A DNA stretch of 26,952 nucleotides. It comes from Nocardioides sp. (GTDB lineage Bacteria > Actinomycetota > Actinomycetes > Propionibacteriales > Nocardioidaceae). Below are positions 15,293 to 22,628 of this stretch, piece after piece (positions within the stretch are counted from its first letter, which is position 1; each line of letters begins with the position of its first letter). Under the pieces are notes generated by a model. It did no database searches. It saw nothing but the letters and a program-made list of their open reading frames with translations, and had not been told where the DNA came from. A program made the position numbers and the translations under genes. The stretch is taken from the NCBI GenBank assembly GCA_020636915.1, contig JACJWV010000028.1:1-26952 (forward strand), read 5' to 3'.

Positions 15293-16230
15293 GACGCGAC
15301 CGTCACCTGGTTGTGCTGGCTGCCCAGGTCGATCGCCCCGTCGGGGGTCGCGATCCGGGCCGACACCACGTCGCCGTCGCGCAGGTAGCGCGGGTTGGAC
15401 TCCTGCTTGTCGAAGAAGACCTTCCACTTCACCTTCGGCGGGAGCAGCGCACCGATCTTCTCGACGATCATCGGCGGGGCCTTCAGCGCGGTGCCGCCGG
15501 GCGTCCCGGTGAGGAGCAGGTCGCCGGGGGCGAGCTGCTGGAAGCGGGCCAGGAGGGTCAGCGCCCGGGCCGGGCGCACGATCATCTCCGCGACGCTGCT
15601 GTCCTGGCGCACCTCGCCGTTGACCGAGAGCCGCAGCCGCAGGCTCGACAGCCGCCGCAGCTCGTCGCGGTCGACCAGGGTCAGGTACGGCCCGGTCGGC
15701 GTGAACGACGGGTAGGACTTCGACTCGTAGAACTGCGTGCGGGTCAGCTGGATCTCCCGGGCGCTGACGTCGTTGGTGACGACCAGGCCCGCGACGTACT
15801 CGTGCAGGTCGTCCTCGCTGACCTCGGTGCCGAGCGGCAGGGCCGCGCCCATCACCAGGCCGAGCTCCACCTCGTAGTCGAGGAACCGCACGTGGTCCGG
15901 CCGCCGGATGTCGCCGGTCGGGCCGGTGACCGACGTGGACGCCTTGCGGAAGAAGGTGGGCGGGACCGAGTCCGGGTCGAAGCCCGAGTCGTGGGCGTGC
16001 GACCGGTAGTTGACCATCTGCGCGACGACCCGGGCCGGCGTGGTCACGGGGCTCAGCAGCTGCAGGTCGGCCACCGGGACGGCTCCCTTGCTGCTCGCTG
16101 CAGCCGCGGCGACGGCGTCCCGGTCCGCCAGCAGCTCCGCCGTGGACGTGGCCGAGGTCGCGACCGGGGTCGCGGCCTCGCCGCCGACCACCCACCAGCC
16201 GTCGGACGTGCGGGCGACGTTGGTACTCAT
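15289..16230 (-). CDS. Fumarylacetoacetate-hydrolase-family enzyme
   Basis: A 313-residue FAH-family protein. The metal ligands are visible as Glu120 and Glu122 (FLDYEVELGLVMG) and Asp154 (VVTNDVSAREIQ). YPSFTPTGPYL and LLLTGTPGG are the other family blocks. Members hydrolyse C-C bonds of acylpyruvates, or hydrate or decarboxylate 2-hydroxy-dienoates after meta cleavage of catechols. Beside an extradiol dioxygenase, a role on the ring-cleavage product is likely, but hydrolase, hydratase and decarboxylase activity cannot be separated from sequence. It starts at ATG 16230, overlapping the dioxygenase stop (ATGA 16227-16230), and ends in an ATGA overlap with the ligase. Confidence 0.9.
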   Translation of the reverse strand: MSTNVARTSDGWWVVGGEAATPVATSATSTAELLADRDAVAAAAASSKGAVPVADLQLLSPVTTPARVVAQMVNYRSHAHDSGFDPDSVPPTFFRKASTSVTGPTGDIRRPDHVRFLDYEVELGLVMGAALPLGTEVSEDDLHEYVAGLVVTNDVSAREIQLTRTQFYESKSYPSFTPTGPYLTLVDRDELRRLSSLRLRLSVNGEVRQDSSVAEMIVRPARALTLLARFQQLAPGDLLLTGTPGGTALKAPPMIVEKIGALLPPKVKWKVFFDKQESNPRYLRDGDVVSARIATPDGAIDLGSQHNQVTVAS

Positions 16231-17375
16231 GCGGACATCGCCTTCATCAGCGAGCGCAGCGTGCGCGGGTCGATGTCGTTGTCGTCGACCGCGAGGGCGC
16301 GGAGCACGGCCGCGACGAGCGCGGGGTTCGGCTTGGTGCCGAGGAAGTCGCGGCTGACCGGCGGGCCCCACTGGGCCAGGCCGCTCGTCGACATCGGCGA
16401 CCATCCGGTCTCGACGGAGCAGTCGAACCGGTCGCCGTCGGCGAAGTGCTCGAACATCAACCGGTCGGGATCGCGCCAGTAGTCGAAGATCTGGCTGCCC
16501 TGGATGTGACGACCGATGCCCCACACCCGCTGGTAGCCCTGCTCGCGCAGGAACTCCCCGCCGGTCGCGATCGCGTCGAGGTCGGTCACCTGGTACGCCG
16601 AGTGCGCGTAGCCGGTGCGCGGTCCCAGGAACATCGCCAGCGTGTGATGGTCCGTGGGCGTGCCGCCCTGGTCGCACCGCATGAAGGCCATCGTCGGGCC
16701 GTGGTCGCGCAGGTCGTCGAGGAACAGGAAGTCGCTGACGATGAGGCCGAGGGTCTCGAGGTACCAGTCGAGCGCCGCGCTGAAGCGGGTCGTCTCGAGC
16801 GCGACGTGGCCGAGCCGCTGCACCTGTGCGGCGACCCGGGGCGGTCGCTGCGGCACGTTGGGCCGCGCGGTCGTCGTCCCGAAGTTCAGCGTCAGCGGGG
16901 CGCGCTCGGCCAGCGCCGGGAGCTCCGGCACCCCGGCGACCACCCGGACCTCGTAGCCGCTGGGGTCGACCAGGCGCACGGCGTGCCCGCCGCGGTGGTC
17001 CTCGACCGTGCCGCCGGTGCTCCGCGCGAGCCGGTCGAGGTCGGACCGGGACGCCGCGAGCATCGCGTGCCCGACGTACCGCGAGCGCGGGCCGCGACGG
17101 ATGACCAGGCAGGGTCCCTGGGCCCACGTGCCGCGCAGGCGGAGCTCGTCCGGCGTGCGGTCGGCGACCACGAAGCCGAAGTCGACGAGGAACCGCTCGG
17201 CGCGGTCCAGGTCCGGCTTCTCGAACTCCAGCCAGGCCAGGTCCACGACCTTGACGACCGGGTTGGCCGCCCGGCCGGGGTGCTCACCACGGAACGCCCC
17301 CTGCTCGCTGTGCAGCCCGGCGTGCACGTCTTCGTACGGCGTCCCGTCGGGAACGGCCACCTCGGTCCGGCTCAT
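16227..17375 (-). CDS. Type I extradiol ring-cleavage dioxygenase (VOC family)
   Basis: A 382-residue two-domain VOC protein. The C-terminal domain has the expected Fe(II) ligands: His190 (RLGHVALE), His243 or His244 (DHHTLAMF) and Glu309 (LMFEHFADG). The N-terminal VOC half lacks the metal triad, as in 2,3-dihydroxybiphenyl-type dioxygenases. It should open a catechol ring next to the hydroxyls using O2. At 382 residues it is longer than the usual roughly 290-310 because of an N-terminal extension of about 40 residues and a C-terminal tail. ATG 17375 is chosen, with GGGAG about 8 bases upstream; a longer frame begins at 17432. It is the first gene of a four-gene operon divergent from a TetR regulator. 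Confidence 0.88.
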   Translation of the reverse strand: MSRTEVAVPDGTPYEDVHAGLHSEQGAFRGEHPGRAANPVVKVVDLAWLEFEKPDLDRAERFLVDFGFVVADRTPDELRLRGTWAQGPCLVIRRGPRSRYVGHAMLAASRSDLDRLARSTGGTVEDHRGGHAVRLVDPSGYEVRVVAGVPELPALAERAPLTLNFGTTTARPNVPQRPPRVAAQVQRLGHVALETTRFSAALDWYLETLGLIVSDFLFLDDLRDHGPTMAFMRCDQGGTPTDHHTLAMFLGPRTGYAHSAYQVTDLDAIATGGEFLREQGYQRVWGIGRHIQGSQIFDYWRDPDRLMFEHFADGDRFDCSVETGWSPMSTSGLAQWGPPVSRDFLGTKPNPALVAAVLRALAVDDNDIDPRTLRSLMKAMSA

Positions 17376-17392
17376 GTGCTCTCCCTCACTAT

Positions 17393-17409
17393 TTGTGATG
17401 TCATCACAA
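17393..17409. promoter_or_regulatory. Perfect dyad, probable TetR operator
   Basis: TTGTGATG-T-CATCACAA is a perfect inverted repeat of two 8-base arms around one base. It lies in the 89-base gap between the dioxygenase and TetR starts. It falls just after the inferred start of the leftward transcript, where a bound repressor would block it. Confidence 0.75.
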
Positions 17410-17420
17410 CATTGGAATGG

Positions 17421-17449
17421 AGAATCAGTCATGAGACGCGAGTTGTCAA
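17421..17449 (-). promoter_or_regulatory. Leftward promoter of the aromatic operon
   Basis: On the minus strand TTGACA (17449-17444), a 17-base spacer and GATTCT (17426-17421) form a near-consensus housekeeping promoter. Transcription would begin near 17414, just before the dyad at 17393-17409. Confidence 0.55.
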
Positions 17450-17452
17450 GAG

Positions 17453-17458
17453 TAGGTT
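17453..17458 (+). promoter_or_regulatory. -10 element of the leaderless TetR-gene transcript
   Basis: TAGGTT followed by six bases and the GTG start at 17465. No ribosome binding site is visible. It lies next to the -35 box of the leftward promoter, so the two polymerases would compete. Confidence 0.5.
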
Positions 17459-17464
17459 GGCGCC

Positions 17465-18106
17465 GTGACCACGGCTGACCAGACCGCTCCCACCCGGGTC
17501 GACCGGCGCAAGCTGCGCACGCGCCGGGCGATGGTCGACGCGGCGGTGCGGCTGATGGCGTCCGGCCGCGGCGACCGCGCGACCGTGCAGGAGATCACCG
17601 AGGAGGCCGACATCGGCTTCGGCTCCTTCTACAACCACTTCGAGTCCAAGGAGCAGCTCTTCGCGACCGCGGCCACCGAGGTCCTCGAGCGCTGGGGACA
17701 GATGATCGACGAGGCGACGGCAGGCATCGAGGACCCCGCCGAGGTGTTCGCGACCTCGCTGCGCATCTCGGCCCGGCTCGGCTGGACCCACCCCGACCTC
17801 GCCCGGTTCCTGTCCCGGGCCGGCCTGGAGGTGCTCCGCCGGCCCGACGGGCTCGCCCCCCGGGCGCTGCGCGACATCCAGGCCGGCCAGGCGGCCGGGC
17901 GCTTCGCGCCGCTGTCGGCCGAGGTCGCCCTGGCCGCGGTCGCCGGCGGCCTGATCGAGCTGCTCACGCTGCGGACGGCCGAGCCACCGACCCTCACCGA
18001 GGACGCGGCCGACGACCTGGCCCGCGCCATGCTGCGACTGCTCGGGCTCTCCGACGCCGAGGCGTCCGAGGTGGTCGCCCGGCCGCTGCCGTCCTACCAG
18101 GCCTGA
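17465..18106 (+). CDS. TetR-family transcriptional regulator
   Basis: A 213-residue regulator. The N-terminal DNA-binding domain (about 15-75) has the TetR helix-turn-helix: RATVQEITEEADIGFGSFYNHFESKEQLF. The C-terminal part is a helical ligand-binding domain without a recognisable specific signature. It is divergent from the dioxygenase-hydrolase-ligase-hydroxylase operon and is the natural candidate to repress it through the dyad at 17393-17409, with an aromatic acid or its CoA ester as inducer. That assignment is inference from position. GTG 17465 is supported by a leaderless -10 six bases upstream. The gene ends 13 bases before the convergent 2TM gene. Confidence 0.9.
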   Translation: MTTADQTAPTRVDRRKLRTRRAMVDAAVRLMASGRGDRATVQEITEEADIGFGSFYNHFESKEQLFATAATEVLERWGQMIDEATAGIEDPAEVFATSLRISARLGWTHPDLARFLSRAGLEVLRRPDGLAPRALRDIQAGQAAGRFAPLSAEVALAAVAGGLIELLTLRTAEPPTLTEDAADDLARAMLRLLGLSDAEASEVVARPLPSYQA

Positions 18107-18113
18107 GGAGGCC
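18100..18113. terminator. Short stem-loop between convergent genes
   Basis: GGCCT-GAGG-AGGCC, a 5-bp stem spanning the TetR stop codon. It is weak, listed only because it occupies the 13-base gap between convergent genes. Confidence 0.3.
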
Positions 18114-18119
18114 CGAGGA

Positions 18120-18404
18120 TCACTGGCGGCGGCTGAGCCGCGTCATCTCCCGATTGACCTGGCGCTCGGTGGGCTCGTCGCCACCGTAGGCGTCCCAGGC
18201 ATTGGCGAGCACGCCGATCCCCCAGCCGACGATGGGGAAGATCGGCCAGAAGAACGCCGCCGTCGTCATCGCCCAGATCGCGACCAGGAAGCTGTTCACG
18301 ACCAGGTAGATGGTCAGGTGGATGTGGAAGTCGTGCTTCTTCTTCAGGCTCCTCAGCGCCCGTTCGCGCAGCTCCAGGCTGGGCTCCGTCGCTCCCGTGC
18401 TCAT
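18120..18404 (-). CDS. 2TM domain-containing small membrane protein
   Basis: A 94-residue protein. An N-terminal basic helix (LRERALRSLKKKHDFHIHLTIYLVVNSF) leads into two transmembrane helices at about 30-50 and 55-72, followed by WDAYGGDEPTERQVNREM. This is the pattern of the 2TM domain family, which in some bacteria is fused to histidine kinases or lies beside LytTR regulators. Function of the stand-alone form is unknown. A strong AGGAGGAG lies just upstream of ATG 18404, which decides the start against longer frames to 18432. Confidence 0.8.
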   Translation of the reverse strand: MSTGATEPSLELRERALRSLKKKHDFHIHLTIYLVVNSFLVAIWAMTTAAFFWPIFPIVGWGIGVLANAWDAYGGDEPTERQVNREMTRLSRRQ

Positions 18405-18557
18405 CTCTCCTCCTCGGCACGCACCTCGACACCTCTACCCTCCTCCGGCCCGGCAGGGGACCGGCACGGCCGGAGGTCCCCGCCGGTCACCGACCAATTC
18501 CTCTGCTCTCCGTGGGCCCTCCGGCGTTGACTCGGACGGGATCGTGCGGAGGCCCTC

Positions 18558-20789
18558 ATGGAATCGGACAGCAGGCAGAACCTGGCGGCCACGATCGGTG
18601 GCTGGAGCGTGCGACACCGCGTCATCGCGGTCGTCGGGTGGGTGGTGTTCGTCGCGGTCGCGATGATGGTCGGCTCCTGGGCGGGCCAGGTCGAGATGAC
18701 CGAGGACGAGTACGCCGCCGGCGACTCGGCGAGGTTCGAGCAGATCCTGGGCGAGACGGACCTGCGGACCCCGGCCTCGGAGATGTTCCTGGTGACGACG
18801 GACGCCCCCGTCACCAGCCCGGAGTCGCGCGACGTCGTCTCGGACCTCGTGCGGAGGCTGCACGCCACCGCGTCGGTGACGGAGGTCGTCGACCCGTACG
18901 TCGCCGGCCTGGTGTCCGAGGACGGGAAGTCCGTCCTGGTGCGCGTGTCCATGTCCGGTGATCCGATGACGGCCGGCGACCGCGCGCAACCGCTCCTCGA
19001 CGCGGCGGCGGCCACGCGCTCGGCCTACCCCGAAGCCCGGATCGACGAGTTCGGCGACGGGTCGGCGAACGCCTGGTTCGACGACACCATCTTGAAGGAC
19101 TTCCGCCGGGCGGAGTGGACCGCGGTCCCGCTCGCGATCGGCATCCTGGTCGTGGCGTTCGGGGCGCTGCTCGCGGCGCTGCTGCCGGTCGGCCTCGCGC
19201 TGACGTCGTTCCTCGCCGCCAACGGGATCCTGGCCCTGGTCAGCCACCGGATGCACCTGGACAGCTCCGCGAGCTCGGTGATGCTGCTCGTCGGCCTGGC
19301 CGTCGGCGTGGACTACTCGCTGTTCTACCTGCGGCGCGAGCGGGAGGAGAGGGTGCGCGGACGCGACCCGGCCACCGCGCTCCGCATCGCCGGGGCCACG
19401 TCCGGACGGTCCGTGCTCGTCTCCGGGATGACCGTGGTGGCGGCCATGTCCGGGATGTTCCTGTCGCAGATGCTGATCTTCGAGGGCTTCGCGACCGCCA
19501 CCATCCTGGTCGTGCTCGTCGCCGTCGCCGGCTCGGTCACGGTGCTCCCCGCGATGCTGTCGCTGCTCGGCGACCGCGTCGACCTCGGTCGCATCCCGGG
19601 TCTGGCCAGGATGCGTCGCCCCGGCACCGAGAACCGCTTCTGGCACGGGGTGCTGGCTCGCGTGCTCAAGCGTCCCGCCGTCTCGGTCGTCGCGGCCACG
19701 GGCTTCCTGCTCGTGCTGGCGATCCCCGCCGTGGGCATGCACACCGAGCGCCTGGGGCTGGACAAGCTGCTCCCGGCCGACACCAGCATCATGCAGAGCT
19801 ACCACCACATCACCGCCGCCTTCCCGGGCGGGCCGACACCGGCGCGCGTGCTCGTCACCGCGCCTGACGTCCGCAGCAGCGAGATGAACTCCGCCGTGGA
19901 GGACTTCCAGGCGCGGGCGATCGCGACCGGATTGGTGCAGGAGCCGCTCCTCGTCTCGACCCACCCCGACGTCGGCGTCGTCGAGGTCGAGGTGCCGCTC
20001 GCCGGCGACGGCACGGACGCGACCTCGGTCCGTGCCCTCGACGCGCTGCGCGACGACGTCGTCCCCGCGACGTTCGGCAAGGTCCCAGGCGCAGAGGCGT
20101 ACGTCGGCGGGAACCTCGCGTTCTCACAGGACTTCAACGCCCAGCTGCAGCACGCGATGGTCCCGGTCGTGCTCTTCGTCCTCGTCCTGGCCTTCCTGCT
20201 GATGCTCGTGGCGTTCCGGTCGGTCACCATCGCCGCCGTCTCGGTGGTCCTGAACGTGTTGTCGATGGCCGCCGCGTTCGGCGTCATGGTCGCGGTCTTC
20301 CAGCACGGCTGGGGGGCCTCGCTCGTGGGCGGCCGCGGAGTCGGCGCGATCGAGTCGTGGATCCCGCTGTTCACCTTCGTGATCCTCTTCGGGCTGTCGA
20401 TGGACTACCACGTCTTCGTGGTGTCGCGGATCCGCGAGGCGCACGACCGCGGGCTACCGACGCGCGACGCGGTCGCCCACGGCGTCGCGACGTCGGCCGG
20501 GGTCGTGACGAGTGCGGCGGCGATCATGGTCGCGGTCTTCGCGGTGTTCGCGACGTTGTCGATGACGACCTTCAAGCAGCTCGGTGTCGGCCTGGCCGTC
20601 GCGATCCTGCTCGACGCCACCGTCGTGCGGGCCGTGCTGCTGCCGTCGGTCCTGACGTTCCTCGGCGATCGCACCTGGTGGCTCCCGCGGTGGCTGTCCT
20701 TCCTGCCCGACCGCGCCTACCACCCGCCCCCCGAGGACCGTCAGGATTCCGTCAAGGGTGCTGCGACGCCGGCCGGCACGGGAGGATGA
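18558..20789 (+). CDS. MMPL-family RND transporter
   Basis: A 743-residue membrane protein in two repeats of about six transmembrane helices each, with two large extracytoplasmic loops (about 55-185 and 400-520). Family blocks include GVDYSLFYLRREREE, ATSGRSVLVSGMTVVAAMSGM and, in the second half, LFGLSMDYHVFVVSRIREAHDRG and a final RAVLLPSVLTFLGDRTWWLP. The acidic residues in GVDYS and SMDYH are the usual proton-relay positions. Mycobacterial MmpL proteins export lipids and siderophores; this one is shorter and lacks the cytoplasmic C-terminal domain, so its cargo is unknown. GGAGG lies about 9 bases before ATG 18558. It is followed within eight bases by the KdpD-like gene. Confidence 0.92.
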   Translation: MESDSRQNLAATIGGWSVRHRVIAVVGWVVFVAVAMMVGSWAGQVEMTEDEYAAGDSARFEQILGETDLRTPASEMFLVTTDAPVTSPESRDVVSDLVRRLHATASVTEVVDPYVAGLVSEDGKSVLVRVSMSGDPMTAGDRAQPLLDAAAATRSAYPEARIDEFGDGSANAWFDDTILKDFRRAEWTAVPLAIGILVVAFGALLAALLPVGLALTSFLAANGILALVSHRMHLDSSASSVMLLVGLAVGVDYSLFYLRREREERVRGRDPATALRIAGATSGRSVLVSGMTVVAAMSGMFLSQMLIFEGFATATILVVLVAVAGSVTVLPAMLSLLGDRVDLGRIPGLARMRRPGTENRFWHGVLARVLKRPAVSVVAATGFLLVLAIPAVGMHTERLGLDKLLPADTSIMQSYHHITAAFPGGPTPARVLVTAPDVRSSEMNSAVEDFQARAIATGLVQEPLLVSTHPDVGVVEVEVPLAGDGTDATSVRALDALRDDVVPATFGKVPGAEAYVGGNLAFSQDFNAQLQHAMVPVVLFVLVLAFLLMLVAFRSVTIAAVSVVLNVLSMAAAFGVMVAVFQHGWGASLVGGRGVGAIESWIPLFTFVILFGLSMDYHVFVVSRIREAHDRGLPTRDAVAHGVATSAGVVTSAAAIMVAVFAVFATLSMTTFKQLGVGLAVAILLDATVVRAVLLPSVLTFLGDRTWWLPRWLSFLPDRAYHPPPEDRQDSVKGAATPAGTGG

Positions 20790-20796
20790 TCGAGGC

Positions 20797-21561
20797 ATGG
20801 TGGAGCCCCGGGGCGGCGGGTCACGGCTCGTCCGGTGGCGGCCCTGGATCCGGGTCGCCGCGGTCGTCGGGCCGTTGGCGACCTGCGCGCTGCTCTCCAC
20901 CTTCCGCGACAGCGTCACTGCGGCGACGGCCGTGCTGGTGCTCGTGCTCTGGGTGGTGGCCGCGGCAGCGACCGGCGACCGCCTGGCCGGCGTCCTCGCG
21001 GCCGTGTCCGGAGCCGTCTGGTTCGACTTCTTCCTGACCGAGCCCTATCACCGGCTCACGATCTCCGGCTCCGACGACGTCGAGGCCACCGTCCTGCTGG
21101 TCGTGATCAGCCTCGCGGTCTCCGAGATCGCGCTGTGGGGCTACCGGCAGCAGGCCGCGGCCCTGCGCCGCTCCGGCTACCTCGACGGCGTGCTGGGCGC
21201 GGCCCGCGCGGTCGCCGAGGGCGACGTCCCGGCCGCGGCCGTCGTCGACGTGGTCGCCCGGCAGATCGCCGAGGTCCTCGGCGCCGACGAGTGCCGGTTC
21301 GTCGACGGTGCCGTGCACGACGCCCGCGTCGCGGTGCTCGACCAGGAGGGCGTGCTCACCCGGTCCGGCCGCACGGTCGACGTCGCCCGGACCGGCCTCC
21401 CGTCCGACGAGTACGTCGCCGTACCGGTCCGGCGCGGCGAGCGCACGATCGGCCACTTCCTGGTCACGGCCACCTCGCGGCGCAGGTACCCGTCGTCGGA
21501 GCAGCTGCGGATCGCGGTGCTCCTCGCGGACCAGGTCGCGGCAGCCCTGCCGGAGTCCTGA
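20797..21561 (+). CDS. DUF4118 (KdpD-like) membrane sensor without kinase domain
   Basis: A 254-residue protein. Residues about 15-105 carry the four-helix membrane domain of KdpD (DUF4118), recognisable from VWFDFFLTEPYHRLTI. A helical linker (LWGYRQQAAALRRSGYLDGVLGAA) leads into a GAF-like domain of about 120 residues ending ...RRYPSSEQLRIAVLLADQVAAAL. No histidine-kinase DHp or ATPase motifs (H-box, N, G) follow; the gene stops at 21561, so it is a stand-alone sensor or adaptor fragment. ATG 20797 is taken with GGAGG 10-14 bases and CGAGG 5 bases upstream. It may be co-transcribed with the MMPL transporter. Confidence 0.8.
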   Translation: MVEPRGGGSRLVRWRPWIRVAAVVGPLATCALLSTFRDSVTAATAVLVLVLWVVAAAATGDRLAGVLAAVSGAVWFDFFLTEPYHRLTISGSDDVEATVLLVVISLAVSEIALWGYRQQAAALRRSGYLDGVLGAARAVAEGDVPAAAVVDVVARQIAEVLGADECRFVDGAVHDARVAVLDQEGVLTRSGRTVDVARTGLPSDEYVAVPVRRGERTIGHFLVTATSRRRYPSSEQLRIAVLLADQVAAALPES

Positions 21562-21587
21562 TCGTCTCCTCGGCACGCCGTCAGGAC
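21555..21587. terminator. Bidirectional stem-loop holding both stop codons
   Basis: GTCCTGA (21555-21561) pairs exactly with TCAGGAC (21581-21587) around a 19-base loop that can itself fold (CGG...CCG). The TGA of the KdpD-like gene ends the left arm and the TCA of the YihY gene opens the right arm. Confidence 0.5.
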
Positions 21588-22612
21588 GCGTGGTCGGCGC
21601 CGTCGTCCTCGGCCGCCGCCTCCAGCATCCGCAGCTTCTGGGTGTCGGTGAAGGTGACCTCGACGGTCTCGAACCCCTTGTGACGCTGGGCCCTGGCGTA
21701 GCCGACGTACGCCCGGCGGTCGGCCTCGGTGAGCTCGACGTTGTCGGTGAACGGCGTCAGCAGGGCACGCGGCCACAGCCGGCGCGCGAGCACGACGTTG
21801 ATCTCCATGCCGAGGACGCCCATGACCGACGCGAAGTAGATCAGGCCCATCAGGCCGAGGACCAGGCCGAAGGTCTGGTTGACCGGTCCGGCCTTCGCCA
21901 GCACCTGGGTGACGTAGAGGGTCCCGAAGTACTGGAGGACCAGCCACATCAAGGCGGTGGCGAAGCCGCCCGGGGCGGCGTACCGGATGCGGTGCTCGCG
22001 CGCCGAGCCGAGGCGGAAGAGGATCGTGAGCACGGTGCCGTTGAGCAGGACCGTGGCGACCTGGATCGCCCACCTGATGGTGGAGTCGACGTTGTCGCTG
22101 AAGACCTCGGTGCTGCTGCCGAGGATGGACAGCGCCGACACGACGAGCACCGCGACACCCGCGGTCATCAGCAGGATCAGGCTCTTGAGCCGGAGCAGGA
22201 ACGGGTTGGGGCGGCTGTTGCGCGGCACGGACCAGGCGATGTTGAGCGCGTTCTGCACCGACTGCCCGAGCCCGAGGGCGCCGTAGATCGCGACGACGGC
22301 GCCGATGATGATCGCTCCGGTGGAACCCTTCAGCCCGTCGGGCAGGTTGAGCTGCGTGCCGATGATCGGGAACTGTGCGAGGGCCGAGTCGATCAGGTCC
22401 TCCTGCAGCTGGGAGTTGCCCTGCAGGACGAAGCCGAGGATCGAGCTCGCGAGCAGCATGATCGGGAAGATCGCGATGAAGGCGTAGTAGGTGATGATCG
22501 ACGCGAGATAGGGCCCCTGGTCGTCGTAGTACTTGTAGATCACGGCGATCGGGTAGCCGAGCACGGTCCAGCGACGCTGGGCGCGATCTGCGCCGTCGAT
22601 GACCCGTCCCAC
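21581..22612 (-). CDS. YihY/BrkB-family membrane protein
   Basis: A 343-residue integral membrane protein with about six hydrophobic segments. The opening YLASIITYYAFIAIFPIMLLASSILGFVL is the YihY/virulence-factor-BrkB signature, followed by GLGQSVQNALNIAWSVPRNSRPNPF and a late MGLIYFASVMGVLGMEINVVL. Once mis-called ribonuclease BN, this family has no settled function; transport or envelope roles are proposed. The C-terminal tail of about 60 residues is cytoplasmic and charged. The GTG start at 22612 is supported by TAGCCT and a six-base spacer immediately upstream. Confidence 0.9.
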   Translation of the reverse strand: MGRVIDGADRAQRRWTVLGYPIAVIYKYYDDQGPYLASIITYYAFIAIFPIMLLASSILGFVLQGNSQLQEDLIDSALAQFPIIGTQLNLPDGLKGSTGAIIIGAVVAIYGALGLGQSVQNALNIAWSVPRNSRPNPFLLRLKSLILLMTAGVAVLVVSALSILGSSTEVFSDNVDSTIRWAIQVATVLLNGTVLTILFRLGSAREHRIRYAAPGGFATALMWLVLQYFGTLYVTQVLAKAGPVNQTFGLVLGLMGLIYFASVMGVLGMEINVVLARRLWPRALLTPFTDNVELTEADRRAYVGYARAQRHKGFETVEVTFTDTQKLRMLEAAAEDDGADHAS

Positions 22613-22618
22613 GCGGAG

Positions 22619-22624
22619 AGGCTA
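22619..22624 (-). promoter_or_regulatory. -10 element of the leaderless YihY-gene transcript
   Basis: On the minus strand TAGCCT is followed by CTCCGC and the GTG start at 22612, again a six-base spacing with no ribosome binding site. Confidence 0.55.
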
Positions 22625-22628
22625 CCGA

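Noticed and set aside
15293..16195. N-terminal extension of the acyl-CoA ligase to 924 residues
   Set aside because: The extension is antisense-like, Arg/Gly-rich sequence in another frame of the hydrolase gene. ATG 15292 gives the normal family length and an ATGA overlap.
17443..17458. TTGTCA and TAGGTT as a rightward -35/-10 pair
   Set aside because: Only four bases separate them. TTGTCA makes sense only as the minus-strand TTGACA box of the leftward promoter.
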